A stretch of 64,000 bases of DNA from Ferruginibacter yonginensis (GTDB taxonomy: Bacteria > Bacteroidota > Bacteroidia > Chitinophagales > Chitinophagaceae). Below the pieces are notes generated by a model. That model had not been told where the DNA came from. It ran no database searches and saw only the letters and a list, made by a program, of their open reading frames with translations. Shown one piece after another: positions 35,270 through 44,940 of the stretch. Location: NCBI RefSeq assembly GCF_042651465.1, contig NZ_JBHSCZ010000001.1:992001-1056000 (forward strand). Reading direction: 5' to 3'. Every line of letters begins with the position of its first letter. Within the stretch, counting starts at the first letter, position 1. Made by a program: the position numbers and the translations under genes.

Positions 35270-36634
35270 TTAGTTTTGAATCATACCAGGGTTTACTCTT
35301 ACTTCACCATCAGGTATTTTTAATAACCCTGTAGCATCGTCAAAAGCAATACCTCTTACAGATTGTTTCAATCTTCTTAATTCATGGTAGCTATCGCCTT
35401 CAGTAAATAACTCAACCTGACGTTCGTTGCGAATAGCGGTTAATAAAGCAGTTGCACCACTAGTGCTATTATCTGCTACTACACCTGCAACAGCTCTTAC
35501 AGCGTTATAATCAGCTCTTACAGCAGCATCAGTAAATGTACCAGTTTGTACCCTAGCTTCTGCACGTATCAAATACATTTCTGATAGCCTTACTACTGGC
35601 ACATTAATAGCAACATCACCTAACACACTCCACTTTAATGATACACCTTTACCACTTGTTGAAGATGTTGATAAGAAAGTAGCTCTGTTACCACCTCTTG
35701 CATTAATGTTTGAGAAAGTTGCATTAGCTATTGGTAAGAAAGTATTGTTTAAATCACTGTTCCAAAAATTACCTCTCAAACGGCCACCATCGCCTAGTAC
35801 ACCAAAAACCACTGATGCAGGAAAACTAGCCACATTACCAGTAGTAGTAAATGGTGCTTTCACATCAGTACCCAACGCAAAGCCACCGTTAGTAATAACA
35901 TCATTTGCATACGCAAAGGCATTGGCGTAATCTGCCATATTAAAATAAATACGTGCTAAGTAAGCTTTTGCAGCCCAACGTGTAGCTCTTACACCATTTG
36001 TGGTAGGCAATAATTGTTCTGCAGCTTTTAGGTCTGCAATAGCAGCATCGTAAGATTGCTTAACGGTACTACGTTGTACTTGTTGTTGTGCTTCAGTAGC
36101 GTTTAATGCTCTCAAACGCAATACCACACCCGGGTCGCTGGTTGGGTTAGCGGTATATGGTTTAGCGAAAATGCGAACCAATTCGAAATGAGCTGCACCT
36201 CTTATAAACAATGCTTCACCTTTCCATGTATTTTTTGCAGCAGCAGTAGTATCATTAAATGTATTATTATCAATTGCATTTAACACCACATTTGCTCTAC
36301 CAATGGCTTCATAACCAGTAAACCAAATATCTCTACCTATTTGATTAAAAATATTGAAACTACGGCTTACAAATTGTGCTGGTGCACCACCTGTAGCATT
36401 GGCAAGATCAACTTGATTGCCATATAATTCAGCTGTACGTTGTACTTCGCCACCAACAAAATTATTATCTGTAAATCGGCTGTATGAAGCAGCTAATACT
36501 GATAATACATTGGAGCTTGATTTTAATACCTCTTCGCCAGGTTGGGCATCTGTAGGTAATTTATCTAATAATTTTTTACAACCCGTACTTAAAATACTTG
36601 CTGCGAAAAATGAACCTATTAATATTTTTTTCAT
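35270..36634 (-). CDS. RagB/SusD outer-membrane lipoprotein
   Basis: A 454-residue SusD-family glycan-binding lipoprotein. Lipobox LSTGCKKLLD (Cys about residue 19), LDKLPTDAQPG near the N-terminus, TPR-like helices (GEALFIRGAAHFELVR, AYLARIYFNMADYANAF) and the C-terminal RNERQVELFTEGDSYHELRRL motif. SusD caps the SusC barrel and captures oligosaccharides. It starts 27 nt after the susC stop. Confidence 0.95.
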   Translation of the reverse strand: MKKILIGSFFAASILSTGCKKLLDKLPTDAQPGEEVLKSSSNVLSVLAASYSRFTDNNFVGGEVQRTAELYGNQVDLANATGGAPAQFVSRSFNIFNQIGRDIWFTGYEAIGRANVVLNAIDNNTFNDTTAAAKNTWKGEALFIRGAAHFELVRIFAKPYTANPTSDPGVVLRLRALNATEAQQQVQRSTVKQSYDAAIADLKAAEQLLPTTNGVRATRWAAKAYLARIYFNMADYANAFAYANDVITNGGFALGTDVKAPFTTTGNVASFPASVVFGVLGDGGRLRGNFWNSDLNNTFLPIANATFSNINARGGNRATFLSTSSTSGKGVSLKWSVLGDVAINVPVVRLSEMYLIRAEARVQTGTFTDAAVRADYNAVRAVAGVVADNSTSGATALLTAIRNERQVELFTEGDSYHELRRLKQSVRGIAFDDATGLLKIPDGEVRVNPGMIQN

Positions 36635-36661
36635 TGTAATAATTTTAAAATGTGGGTAAGA

Positions 36662-39600
36662 TTATAAACCAATATTTAAACCAAAGTTGATGCTTTTGCT
36701 TTGTGGTGTTGGCAAGTAAGGCGCATTAAAAGCACCGTTAGATGCACCATTATTAAAACGGTAACGAACCACTTCCGGATCCCAACCAGCATACTTAGTA
36801 AACGTGAATAAATTTTGGCCAGATACATAAATTCTTGCACTGGTTAATTTTGCTTTGTTTAAAATTGACTTAGGTAAGTTATACCCTAATGAAATACTAC
36901 GAACACGTAAGAAAGATACATCATATAAATACCTTGATGAGTTGCTGTTATCAGCATTACCACCCTCAATTAATGATACTTTTGGTACATCAGTAATATC
37001 ACCAGGTTTTTGCCATCTGCTCAATAACTCTCTACGTTGGTTCCAACTACCTAAACGGCCACCCATTTGATATTTACCACCATCATCATAAATAGTATTG
37101 CCATATTGGAAGGTTAATAAAATTCCTAAATCAAAACCTTTGTAAGTAAAATTATTTTCAAAACCACCATAAAAATCAGGGTTTGGTGTACCTACAGGCA
37201 CCCTGTTTGCATTTTGCGATGCTGGTGTTAATTTTATTTTTTTACCAGTACCTTTTTCAAATATCAATTGATCACCAGTTTGAGGATCAACACCTGCAAA
37301 AATTGGTAAATAATTTATACCTAATGGATAACCAGCAATAACCCTAGTATCACCTTCACTCAAATCTAAAAAGTCAGGATCAGTAAAACCAGCTACTGTT
37401 AATACTTTATTAGCGTTATGTGAAATGTTTAAAGAGCTTGTCCATTTAAAAGATTTTGTTTCGAAGTTGGTTGAGTTAATGACCAACTCAACACCCATGT
37501 TACGCACTTGTACATCCACATTACTAGCAATGTTGCTAAAGCCAGTAGAACGTTGTACAGGTGTGTTCAACAATAAATCTTTTGATTTTTTAGTATAGAA
37601 ACTCAAGCTACCAGAAATTCTGTTTTTCAACACAGCATAGTCAACACCAAAATCAAATTGTTGACCTTTTTCCCATGATAAATCTGGGTTAGCTAATTGC
37701 GATTGTACTTGGCCATTAATACCAGCATACCCACCTGTTGGGTTGTATAATTCAATATAGCGGAAATCACCAATTTCAGCATTACCTGTTAAACCATATG
37801 ATGTTCTTAATTTTAAATAGTTGATTACTTTACTATCTTTTAAGAAAGATTCGTCAGATGCGATCCACCCTGCAGATACTGATGGGAAGTAACCATAACG
37901 ATTGTTTGCACCAAAACGAGGTGAAGCATCGGCACGGAAACTTGCGCCGAATAAATACCTGTCTTTAAAACGATAATTCGCTCTTGCAAAATAAGACAAG
38001 AAACCACTTTCGTTTCTGTTACGATAAGCGTTTACCGGCGAACCATTGCTAATAGTAGTAGGTGCTAAAGGCGACCATGATAAACCAGCAGTACCTTCTG
38101 TATAAAAATTATTTACAAAACCAACACCGGCATCTCTAGGTGTGTAAGAGATTTCATGGTAACGCAATGCATTTACTGCAAAACCAGCAGTTGCATCAAT
38201 TTTATTATCAGCGTTAATTTGTTTATTGAAAGTAAAATAATTGTTGGTATTGATGTTGGTTAAATCCAAGTTTCTTTCAGATGCTGCTGCCAACATGGTG
38301 TTTTGATACCATCTATTAAAATTTTGTTGGTAGTAATTTTCTTGTTGCTTGCTCATATCTAAACCAAATTCACTTCTAAAAGATAATGTTTTGGTTATTT
38401 TTAAAGCCGCATACACATTCGCAAATGTTCTGAGTGTTTGGTTAATGAATGTATTTTGTAATTGTGCAACAGGGTTAATAAAGATGTTGTTTTTAGTTTG
38501 TGTACCAAAATAACTTCCATCTGGATTAAATACAGGATATATTGGTAATGACTGTGATTGAGCCCAACCAATACCACCATTAAAAGAGGTAGGTACTTCG
38601 TTGGTTTTGGTTGAATACATACCAAATTGTACCCCTAAATCTAAGCGGTCAGATGCTTTATTATCAATATTAACACGGGCACCAATTCTTCTAAAATTGT
38701 TACCTACCAATACGCCTTTTTCATCACGATACACACCGCTTAAATAGAAACGAGTTTTATCGTTACCACCTCTTGCTGATAAGTTCGCTTCGTACAAAGT
38801 ACCATTTTGTGTAGTTTGATCAATCCAATCGGTATTTACATTTGGGTTGTACACATACGATAATGCTTGACCAGGTATTGCTTGGTTAGGCCCCAAAGGC
38901 AATTGACCATCATTTACCCTTGCTTCATTGTATAATTGAAACCACTCAGCACCATTTAATAAAGGTAGCTTACGGGTAATTTTTGAAACACCCGAAACCG
39001 CATCTAACGAAATTTGCGTTTTACCAGTTTTACCTTTTTTGGTAGTAATTAAAATAACACCATTTGCAGCTCTTGCACCATAAATAGAAGCTGAAGCAGC
39101 ATCTTTCAACACTTCAATTGATTCAATATCATTTTGGTTAATGGTTGCTAAAGGGTTTGTATTATTCGCTTTTGTAGCATCAAAACCACTTCCAAAACCT
39201 GCTTGGTTATCGCCATTAGCAAACGGCACACCATCAATAACATACAATGGTTCACCACTTGCAGATATTGAGCTAGTACCTCTTACCCTAATACGTACGG
39301 CACCACCTAATGAACCATTGGCTTGTTGTACTTGTAAACCAGGCGCTCTACCTTGCAAAGCCGCATCAAAACTTGGTGCTGGTGTACTAGTAAAAGCTTT
39401 GGATTCAACTTTTGATACAGAACCCGTTAAATACTTACGTTGTTGTGTACCATAACCTACCACTACTACTTCATCTAAATTAGCGGTGTTAGGTGTTAGT
39501 GCAACGTTCACATTTTTTTGACCAGCAATGGCCAATTCAATACGTGTAAAACTTGCAGAAGTAAAAACCAATGTTCCGTTACTTGGCGCTGTTATGGTAT

Positions 39601-39793
39601 ATGCACCATCAGCCGAAGATTGTACGTTGGTAGACGTACCTTTTACATTAACGGTAACACCAGCAATTGGGGTACCATCTTTTGCGTTTGTAACAACGCC
39701 ACTAATAGGGCTTTGTGCATACAAACTCATGGATGCTACTGCACAGAACAATAACATACAAATTCTCAAAATTTGCCTTGAGGAGAAGTTCAT
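36662..39793 (-). CDS. SusC/RagA TonB-linked outer-membrane transporter
   Basis: A 1,043-residue TonB-dependent oligosaccharide importer. Signal peptide, then a carboxypeptidase-regulatory-like domain (SGVVTNAKDGTPIAGVTV, about residue 30), the plug with LDEVVVVGYGTQ and SGEPLYVIDGVPF, and a 22-strand barrel ending in NFGLNIGL. It imports glucan oligomers with SusD. Start may be the ATG at 39793 or 39802. The promoter, with a LacI-type operator over its -33 element, lies about 77-105 nt upstream. Confidence 0.95.
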   Translation of the reverse strand: MNFSSRQILRICMLLFCAVASMSLYAQSPISGVVTNAKDGTPIAGVTVNVKGTSTNVQSSADGAYTITAPSNGTLVFTSASFTRIELAIAGQKNVNVALTPNTANLDEVVVVGYGTQQRKYLTGSVSKVESKAFTSTPAPSFDAALQGRAPGLQVQQANGSLGGAVRIRVRGTSSISASGEPLYVIDGVPFANGDNQAGFGSGFDATKANNTNPLATINQNDIESIEVLKDAASASIYGARAANGVILITTKKGKTGKTQISLDAVSGVSKITRKLPLLNGAEWFQLYNEARVNDGQLPLGPNQAIPGQALSYVYNPNVNTDWIDQTTQNGTLYEANLSARGGNDKTRFYLSGVYRDEKGVLVGNNFRRIGARVNIDNKASDRLDLGVQFGMYSTKTNEVPTSFNGGIGWAQSQSLPIYPVFNPDGSYFGTQTKNNIFINPVAQLQNTFINQTLRTFANVYAALKITKTLSFRSEFGLDMSKQQENYYQQNFNRWYQNTMLAAASERNLDLTNINTNNYFTFNKQINADNKIDATAGFAVNALRYHEISYTPRDAGVGFVNNFYTEGTAGLSWSPLAPTTISNGSPVNAYRNRNESGFLSYFARANYRFKDRYLFGASFRADASPRFGANNRYGYFPSVSAGWIASDESFLKDSKVINYLKLRTSYGLTGNAEIGDFRYIELYNPTGGYAGINGQVQSQLANPDLSWEKGQQFDFGVDYAVLKNRISGSLSFYTKKSKDLLLNTPVQRSTGFSNIASNVDVQVRNMGVELVINSTNFETKSFKWTSSLNISHNANKVLTVAGFTDPDFLDLSEGDTRVIAGYPLGINYLPIFAGVDPQTGDQLIFEKGTGKKIKLTPASQNANRVPVGTPNPDFYGGFENNFTYKGFDLGILLTFQYGNTIYDDGGKYQMGGRLGSWNQRRELLSRWQKPGDITDVPKVSLIEGGNADNSNSSRYLYDVSFLRVRSISLGYNLPKSILNKAKLTSARIYVSGQNLFTFTKYAGWDPEVVRYRFNNGASNGAFNAPYLPTPQSKSINFGLNIGL

Positions 39794-39842
39794 AAATAAC
39801 ATTTGTTTTGGTTAAAATAAATTCAATAATGGTCGTTATAAC

Positions 39843-39859
39843 AAGTGAATTGTTCACTT
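39843..39859 (-). promoter_or_regulatory. Hairpin in the susC leader
   Basis: AAGTGAA and TTCACTT form a 7-bp stem with a TTG loop between the -7 element and the susC start, so it would be at the 5' end of the mRNA leader. It may stabilise the message or be a second protein site. Confidence 0.4.
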
Positions 39860-39869
39860 ATTAATAAAC

Positions 39870-39898
39870 CAAAAATAACAATTTATTAATTAACGCAA
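39870..39898 (-). promoter_or_regulatory. susC promoter
   Basis: On the minus strand TTG (39898-39896), 18-nt spacer, TATTTTTG (39877-39870), matching the Bacteroidota consensus. The -33 TTG is inside the palindrome at 39893-39908. Leader of about 70 nt to the susC ATG. Confidence 0.65.
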
Positions 39899-39908
39899 TC
39901 GTTTGCGT
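39893..39908. promoter_or_regulatory. LacI-family operator-like palindrome at the susC promoter
   Basis: ACGCAATCGTTTGCGT, the reverse complement of the 16-mer at 23914-23929. It has the central CG and GCAA/TTGC arms of LacI-family operators and covers the susC -33 element, so a bound repressor would block polymerase. Confidence 0.65.
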
Positions 39909-39925
39909 AAATTAATTTTTAATGA

Positions 39926-39991
39926 ATTGGTTATCAATTAATTACGAATCATATAAAATAAATAATACTTTATATATTATTGATAACCAAT
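39926..39991. repeat. Inverted repeat upstream of the susC promoter
   Basis: ATTGGTTATCAAT (39926-39938) and ATTGATAACCAAT (39979-39991) are perfect 13-bp arms 40 nt apart, in very AT-rich DNA between the GH13 stop and the susC operator. Its position suggests a second regulator site or a hairpin at the GH13 3' end. Confidence 0.6.
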
Positions 39992-40038
39992 GAAGCAATT
40001 AATTAAATAATTAATACGAATTACAACATAGTGGCGTT

Positions 40039-41883
40039 TTACAAGAGTTTTCCGATGTAAAACGTTTGCGCTGGAATGTTAATTTTAGTTGAACTTATTT
40101 CGTTGGTGAAGATGTTTTTAACGCTGTTTTGCGCCTTTACCATATCAGGATACTTAACCGAAATATCAATAGTTTTATTAGTAGTACTTGTATTGAGCAT
40201 ACAAATTATTTTTTCATTTTGATTGTATCTAAAGTAAGTATATAAACCATCATCAGGAAGGTACTGCATTAATTTACCTGTACGTATTGCTGAAGATGTT
40301 AATCTAAAATTGGCCAATGTTTTTATTAATTGAAAAACGGAATCTTCTTGTGCTGTTCTACCAGTTGTAGTAAACTTATTGATACTATCTTGTTTCCAAC
40401 CTCCTAAAAAATCTGAACGTACCAAACCATCAGGGTTACTAAAGCCCTTCATTAATATTTCGTTACCATAATATAATTGAGGTATGCCTCTAAAAGTAAG
40501 TAGCCAACCTAAGGCCATTTTATATTTAGCAACATCTTCATTAATAACAGAAAAAAATCTCGACAAATCATGGTTATCTAAAAATATAACTTGCCCCATA
40601 GGGTTTTTGTACAATATATCTTGTGCGGTGGTATTATATAGCTTGCTCACACCTTCCGTCCAGCCCTGCTTTTCATTTAATGCTGCTTGTATACCGTAAA
40701 ACAATTGCTGAAAATCTGTAGTGTTTTGTAAATTACTTTTAAACTTAGTGTTCATATTATTTTCACAGAAATAACTTTGGTTTACCACTCCATGCACCCA
40801 GGTTTCACCAAACATAGTAATTGATGGAAAATCAGCTAACAAAGCTTTATTACATGTATTCATAAAGGCCAAGTCGTTATAAATATAGGTATCAATACGC
40901 CAGCCATCTATACCAAAATTTTCAACACTCCATAAAGCATGTTGTATTAAAAAATTGGCTACATAAGGGTTTGACTGATTTAAATCGGGCATAGAGGGCA
41001 CAAACCAACCATCGCTTAATTTTTTTGTTTCAGAAGCTGCAGCATAGGCATCAAATAAAACCTGTTCACGGTAAGTAGTTTGGGTATACTGTGGCCATTG
41101 GTGCAACCAACTTTTCATTGGTGGATCTATAACGGTAATATGTTTTATACCTACATGGTTATATACAGCATCTTGTATCAACTTCATACCCTTTGCATGA
41201 ATGGCAGCACTCAATTTAAGGTATGCACTGTTACCACCTAACCTTGGGTCAACAGTATAATGATCCGTAATGGCATACCCATGTTCAGTACGAGAAGGCA
41301 TATCGTTTAAGAGTATGGGGGTCATCCAAACGGTTGTTACACCCAAGTCTTTTAAATAATCTAGCTTATTGATAACACCTTGTAAATCGCCACCATGGCG
41401 TAGGTACATACTATCTCTATTGAGTGATTGATCTAGCAAACCTGCAATTTTATCATTGGTAGTATCGCCATTACTAAAACGATCGGGCATTAATAAATAC
41501 ACCAAATCATTAGAAGTAACACCTTGAGCAAATTGCTTACCATTACCTGCACGGCGTTGCAATATGGGCCAATTAATACCCTCTTTGTTATTATACTTAA
41601 TGATTACATTACCAGGCTTTGTGTTGGTAGCAATGGTAACATCTATTGAAGCATAATGTGGATTTTCTAGCACTGTAACTTTTTTTACTACAACACCAGG
41701 GTATTTAAGTTTGATGTTGGCTGCTACAAAATTTTCAGATTTGTTATATAATAAAATTTGTACGTTGTTCCATTTCATACCCACCCACCAATTGGATGGG
41801 AAAACCCTTACTTGTTGTGCCATTAATGAGGTACTGCCTACTATAAATAACAAAACAAACAATATAATATATATGCGTTTCAT
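40039..41883 (-). CDS. Periplasmic GH13 enzyme, neopullulanase/cyclomaltodextrinase-like (SusA-like)
   Basis: A 614-residue exported GH13 protein. Signal peptide ends near SLMAQ (residue 22). An N-terminal beta domain (VFPSNWWVGMKWNNVQILLYN) typical of cyclomaltodextrinases precedes the barrel: LMPDRFSNGD, DAVYNHVG, nucleophile Asp in GWRIDTYIYND (about 330), Glu in MFGETWVHG (about 359) and Asp in LDNHDL (about 438). It probably cuts imported maltodextrins in the periplasm. It lies 245 nt upstream of susC on the same strand. Start at ATG 41883 gives a clean signal peptide. Confidence 0.92.
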   Translation of the reverse strand: MKRIYIILFVLLFIVGSTSLMAQQVRVFPSNWWVGMKWNNVQILLYNKSENFVAANIKLKYPGVVVKKVTVLENPHYASIDVTIATNTKPGNVIIKYNNKEGINWPILQRRAGNGKQFAQGVTSNDLVYLLMPDRFSNGDTTNDKIAGLLDQSLNRDSMYLRHGGDLQGVINKLDYLKDLGVTTVWMTPILLNDMPSRTEHGYAITDHYTVDPRLGGNSAYLKLSAAIHAKGMKLIQDAVYNHVGIKHITVIDPPMKSWLHQWPQYTQTTYREQVLFDAYAAASETKKLSDGWFVPSMPDLNQSNPYVANFLIQHALWSVENFGIDGWRIDTYIYNDLAFMNTCNKALLADFPSITMFGETWVHGVVNQSYFCENNMNTKFKSNLQNTTDFQQLFYGIQAALNEKQGWTEGVSKLYNTTAQDILYKNPMGQVIFLDNHDLSRFFSVINEDVAKYKMALGWLLTFRGIPQLYYGNEILMKGFSNPDGLVRSDFLGGWKQDSINKFTTTGRTAQEDSVFQLIKTLANFRLTSSAIRTGKLMQYLPDDGLYTYFRYNQNEKIICMLNTSTTNKTIDISVKYPDMVKAQNSVKNIFTNEISSTKINIPAQTFYIGKLL

Positions 41884-41960
41884 GAAGTAAATATTTGAGT
41901 AAATGAGCAATGAAAGTAAAGTATTTTGGTTGAGCTGATAACAGCATTATATAAAAAACA

Positions 41961-41987
41961 AAAACCTCGACTAAAAGCCGAGGTTTT
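41961..41987 (-). terminator. Terminator after tRNA-Gln
   Basis: Stem AAAACCTCG/CGAGGTTTT with a 9-nt loop, directly adjoining the tRNA-Gln 3' end on the minus strand. Confidence 0.8.
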
Positions 41988-41988
41988 G

Positions 41989-42059
41989 TTGGGTTACTAG
42001 GATTCGAACCTAGACAAACAGAATCAAAATCTGTTGTGCTACCTTTACACCATAACCCA
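41989..42059 (-). tRNA. tRNA-Gln (TTG anticodon)
   Basis: A 71-nt cloverleaf: acceptor TGGGTTA pairs with TAACCCA, anticodon stem ACAGA/TCTGT encloses TTTTGAT (anticodon TTG), T arm CTAGGTTCGAATCCTAG. A U at position 1 is usual for tRNA-Gln. It lies 78 nt after the cphA stop. Confidence 0.95.
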
Positions 42060-42137
42060 ATCAAAATCATTGTTATGATTTGGGAGTGCAAAAATAGGGA
42101 ATTTCAAAAAAACTCCAACTATTTTTTACATTTTTTT

Positions 42138-44759
42138 TTATTCGCTGTCTTCTTTTTCTTTTAGCGACTTTATAAGATCTAATGCCTCTGCCACCACATC
42201 ACACATAATCGTAATTAATGAGCCTGGCTTTGCCGTATTATAAGCATGCATAATGGCTTCTTTTTCGTTCAATATTACAGTAACAGGTATATTTTTTTCT
42301 TTATTAGAGTTGATACCTTCTACCAATAAGTCAACAATATTTTGTGCCGTACGGCCACGTAAATGCCTATCTTGTCTAATAATAATTTCATCAAAATACT
42401 TTGCAGAAATAGCTCCAAGTTCTCGTATATCTTCATCTCTCCTATCGCCTGTGCCACTTATGATACCTACTTTAGGCGTACCATCCATTTTACTTACAAA
42501 ATCGCATAACAATTGTAAACCTGCTGGATTGTGGGCAAAATCAGCTAAAAATTTAAAGTGTTTAAATTGAAATAAATTTAACCTACCGGGTGTTTGTGAT
42601 GGTGATGGAATAAAGGTTTCTAAAGCCAACTTAATATCGGCCACTTTAATATTACGGTATAAATAACAAGCTAGTATTGCTGGCAAAGTATTCATAATAT
42701 TATGTGTTGCTTTACCACCATAAGTAATAGGAATATCGGTAACTTTTTGCACCCTAATTTTCCATGTACCCTTCATAATGGTAACATAACCATTTTCGTA
42801 TACTGATGCTAAACCGCCATTTTTGCAATGATTTACAATACGAGGATTATTTTCATCCATACTAAAAAACGCAACATTGCATCTTAAATTTTGGTGCATA
42901 TTATACACCAAATCATCATCAGCATTTAAGATAGCGTAACCATGTTTGTACACCGTTTCGGGCACTACAGATTTTACCCTTGCCATTTGCTCTAAACTTT
43001 CAATACCGCCTAAGCCCATATGATCGGCTGCTACGTTTGTAACGATGGCAATATCGCAATTACGAAAAGCCAAGCCACTACGTAAAATACCACCACGAGC
43101 TGATTCTAAAACGGCAAAATCAACCGTTGGATCTTTCAATACAAATTGAGCAGATGCAGGCCCAGTACAATCGCCTTTCATCATCATTTCATTTTGAATA
43201 TACACCCCATCGCTTGTAGTGTAACCCACTTTATAGCCAGCTGCTTTTGCAATATGTGCTGTTAAACGAGTGGTGGTAGTTTTACCATTGGTACCCGTTA
43301 TGGCAATTATTGGAATACGGCCATTGTTTTCTTTAGGGAACAACATATCAATTACAGGCTCTGCCACATTACGGGCAATACCTTCTGATGGCTCAATGTG
43401 CATTCTAAAACCTGGAGCAGCATTAACCTCCAACACAGCTCCGCCATTTTCACTAATAGGCACTTTTAAGTTGGGTGCCATAATATCAATACCACAAATA
43501 TCTAACCCAATAATTTTACTAATACGCTCCGCCATAAATATGTTTGATGGGTGCACTTCATCAGTAACATCAGTACTGGTGCCACCTGTGCTTAAGTTGG
43601 CGGTTGGTTTTACCAACACTAATTCGCCATTAGCAGGTATGGTTTGCAAGGTATAGCCTTTGTCTTCAAGCATTTTACGTGTAAAATCATCAATCTTAAT
43701 TTGGGTAAGCACTTTTTCGTGCCCGTAACCACGGCGTTCATCTTTATTGGTTTCTTCTATTAACCATTCAATGGTATGTATACCATCACCGGTTACTGCT
43801 GCCGGTGTACGTAAGGCTGCACAAATAAATTTATTATTAATGCATAGCAACCTAAAATCGTAACCGGTAATAAACTTTTCGCAGATAACACTCCTACCAT
43901 ATTTTTGAGCAGCTTCTAATGCAGTTAATGCTTGTTCAAAATTAACGATATTAGTAGTTGCACCTTTACCATGGTTACCATTGAGCGGTTTTAAAACTAC
44001 TGGGTAACCAATTTTATCAATGGCTTCTTGCAAATCTTCTTCATTGCGGATTATGCTTCCTTTTGGTACAGGTATTTGTGCTGCTTCTAATAAATTTTTG
44101 GTATCATCTTTATCGCCTGCAATATCTACGGCAATACAACTCGTAGTACCTGCAATGGTAGCTCTAATGCGTTGTTGGTTTACACCATAACCTAGTTGTA
44201 CTAAACTACCTTTATTTAAACGAATGTATGGAATACCTCTTTTAGCTGCTTCATCAACAATACAACCAGTGCTAGGCCCTAAACGAGTTTCTTCTCTCAG
44301 CTCCCTCATGGTTTGAATATCGGTAGCTAAATCATAATCAGTACCAGCAATTAAGGCTTCGCAAATGCGGAATGCTGCTTTAGCGGCATATACGCCTACC
44401 GCTTCTTCCATATAATTAAACACTACATAATATTCACCATGTTTACCTGTACCACGGGTACGTCCAAAACCAACATCCATACCAGCTAGGGTTTGTATTT
44501 CGAGAGCAATATGCTCAATAACATGCCCCATCCAAGTACCGGCGTCAACCCTTTCAAAAAAGCCACCAGGCTTGCCTTCACTACACCTATGTTCAAATAA
44601 ACTAGGTAACAATTTTTCTAACCTTTCTCTAAAACCAGCTACTTTATTGGTTGGTTGCTCTTCCATTGCCTCTAAATCTATCATCATCTGTATTAACTTA
44701 CCCCTTCTTATACTCCAGTAATTAGGACCACGAAGTGTTTTAATTTCTATTATTTTCAT
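42138..44759 (-). CDS. cphA: Cyanophycin synthetase
   Basis: An 873-residue three-domain enzyme. The N-terminal domain starts with IKTLRGPNYWSIRRGKLI. The ATP-grasp domain lies at about 210-480 (GYPVVLKPLNGNHGKGA, AAPGFRMHIEPSEG), and the Mur-ligase-like domain has P loop GTNGKTTTTRL at about 491 and FADFAHNPAGL. It adds Asp then Arg to a growing arginyl-polyaspartate chain, a nitrogen store in the cytoplasm. Full length for the family. The degrading enzyme gene lies at 16.9-17.8 kb rather than beside it. Confidence 0.96.
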   Translation of the reverse strand: MKIIEIKTLRGPNYWSIRRGKLIQMMIDLEAMEEQPTNKVAGFRERLEKLLPSLFEHRCSEGKPGGFFERVDAGTWMGHVIEHIALEIQTLAGMDVGFGRTRGTGKHGEYYVVFNYMEEAVGVYAAKAAFRICEALIAGTDYDLATDIQTMRELREETRLGPSTGCIVDEAAKRGIPYIRLNKGSLVQLGYGVNQQRIRATIAGTTSCIAVDIAGDKDDTKNLLEAAQIPVPKGSIIRNEEDLQEAIDKIGYPVVLKPLNGNHGKGATTNIVNFEQALTALEAAQKYGRSVICEKFITGYDFRLLCINNKFICAALRTPAAVTGDGIHTIEWLIEETNKDERRGYGHEKVLTQIKIDDFTRKMLEDKGYTLQTIPANGELVLVKPTANLSTGGTSTDVTDEVHPSNIFMAERISKIIGLDICGIDIMAPNLKVPISENGGAVLEVNAAPGFRMHIEPSEGIARNVAEPVIDMLFPKENNGRIPIIAITGTNGKTTTTRLTAHIAKAAGYKVGYTTSDGVYIQNEMMMKGDCTGPASAQFVLKDPTVDFAVLESARGGILRSGLAFRNCDIAIVTNVAADHMGLGGIESLEQMARVKSVVPETVYKHGYAILNADDDLVYNMHQNLRCNVAFFSMDENNPRIVNHCKNGGLASVYENGYVTIMKGTWKIRVQKVTDIPITYGGKATHNIMNTLPAILACYLYRNIKVADIKLALETFIPSPSQTPGRLNLFQFKHFKFLADFAHNPAGLQLLCDFVSKMDGTPKVGIISGTGDRRDEDIRELGAISAKYFDEIIIRQDRHLRGRTAQNIVDLLVEGINSNKEKNIPVTVILNEKEAIMHAYNTAKPGSLITIMCDVVAEALDLIKSLKEKEDSE

Positions 44760-44940
44760 CTTTAAAGTTTCTGAATGGTTAGATGTTGTGAAAAAGGAAA
44801 TTAATCAATTGTGTTTGTATTTCAAAAAAAGATAACATACAAGTTTAAAAATATAATCATTGTTATTAATATCATTGATGCACAATCGAGATGCAGCAAA
44901 TATTTCATACAAACCATCTTTTAAATAACTTTACAACATC

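Noticed and set aside
40054..40069. Third LacI-type operator at the 3' end of the GH13 gene
   Set aside because: AAAACGTTTGCGCT matches only one half-site plus the centre, and it lies in codons for conserved residues; likely chance.
41744..42091. Open frame of 115 codons on the minus strand
   Set aside because: Crosses tRNA-Gln and its terminator and enters the GH13 signal peptide in another frame.
42253..43656. Plus-strand frames of about 105-128 codons
   Set aside because: Antisense to cphA, with no recognisable domains.
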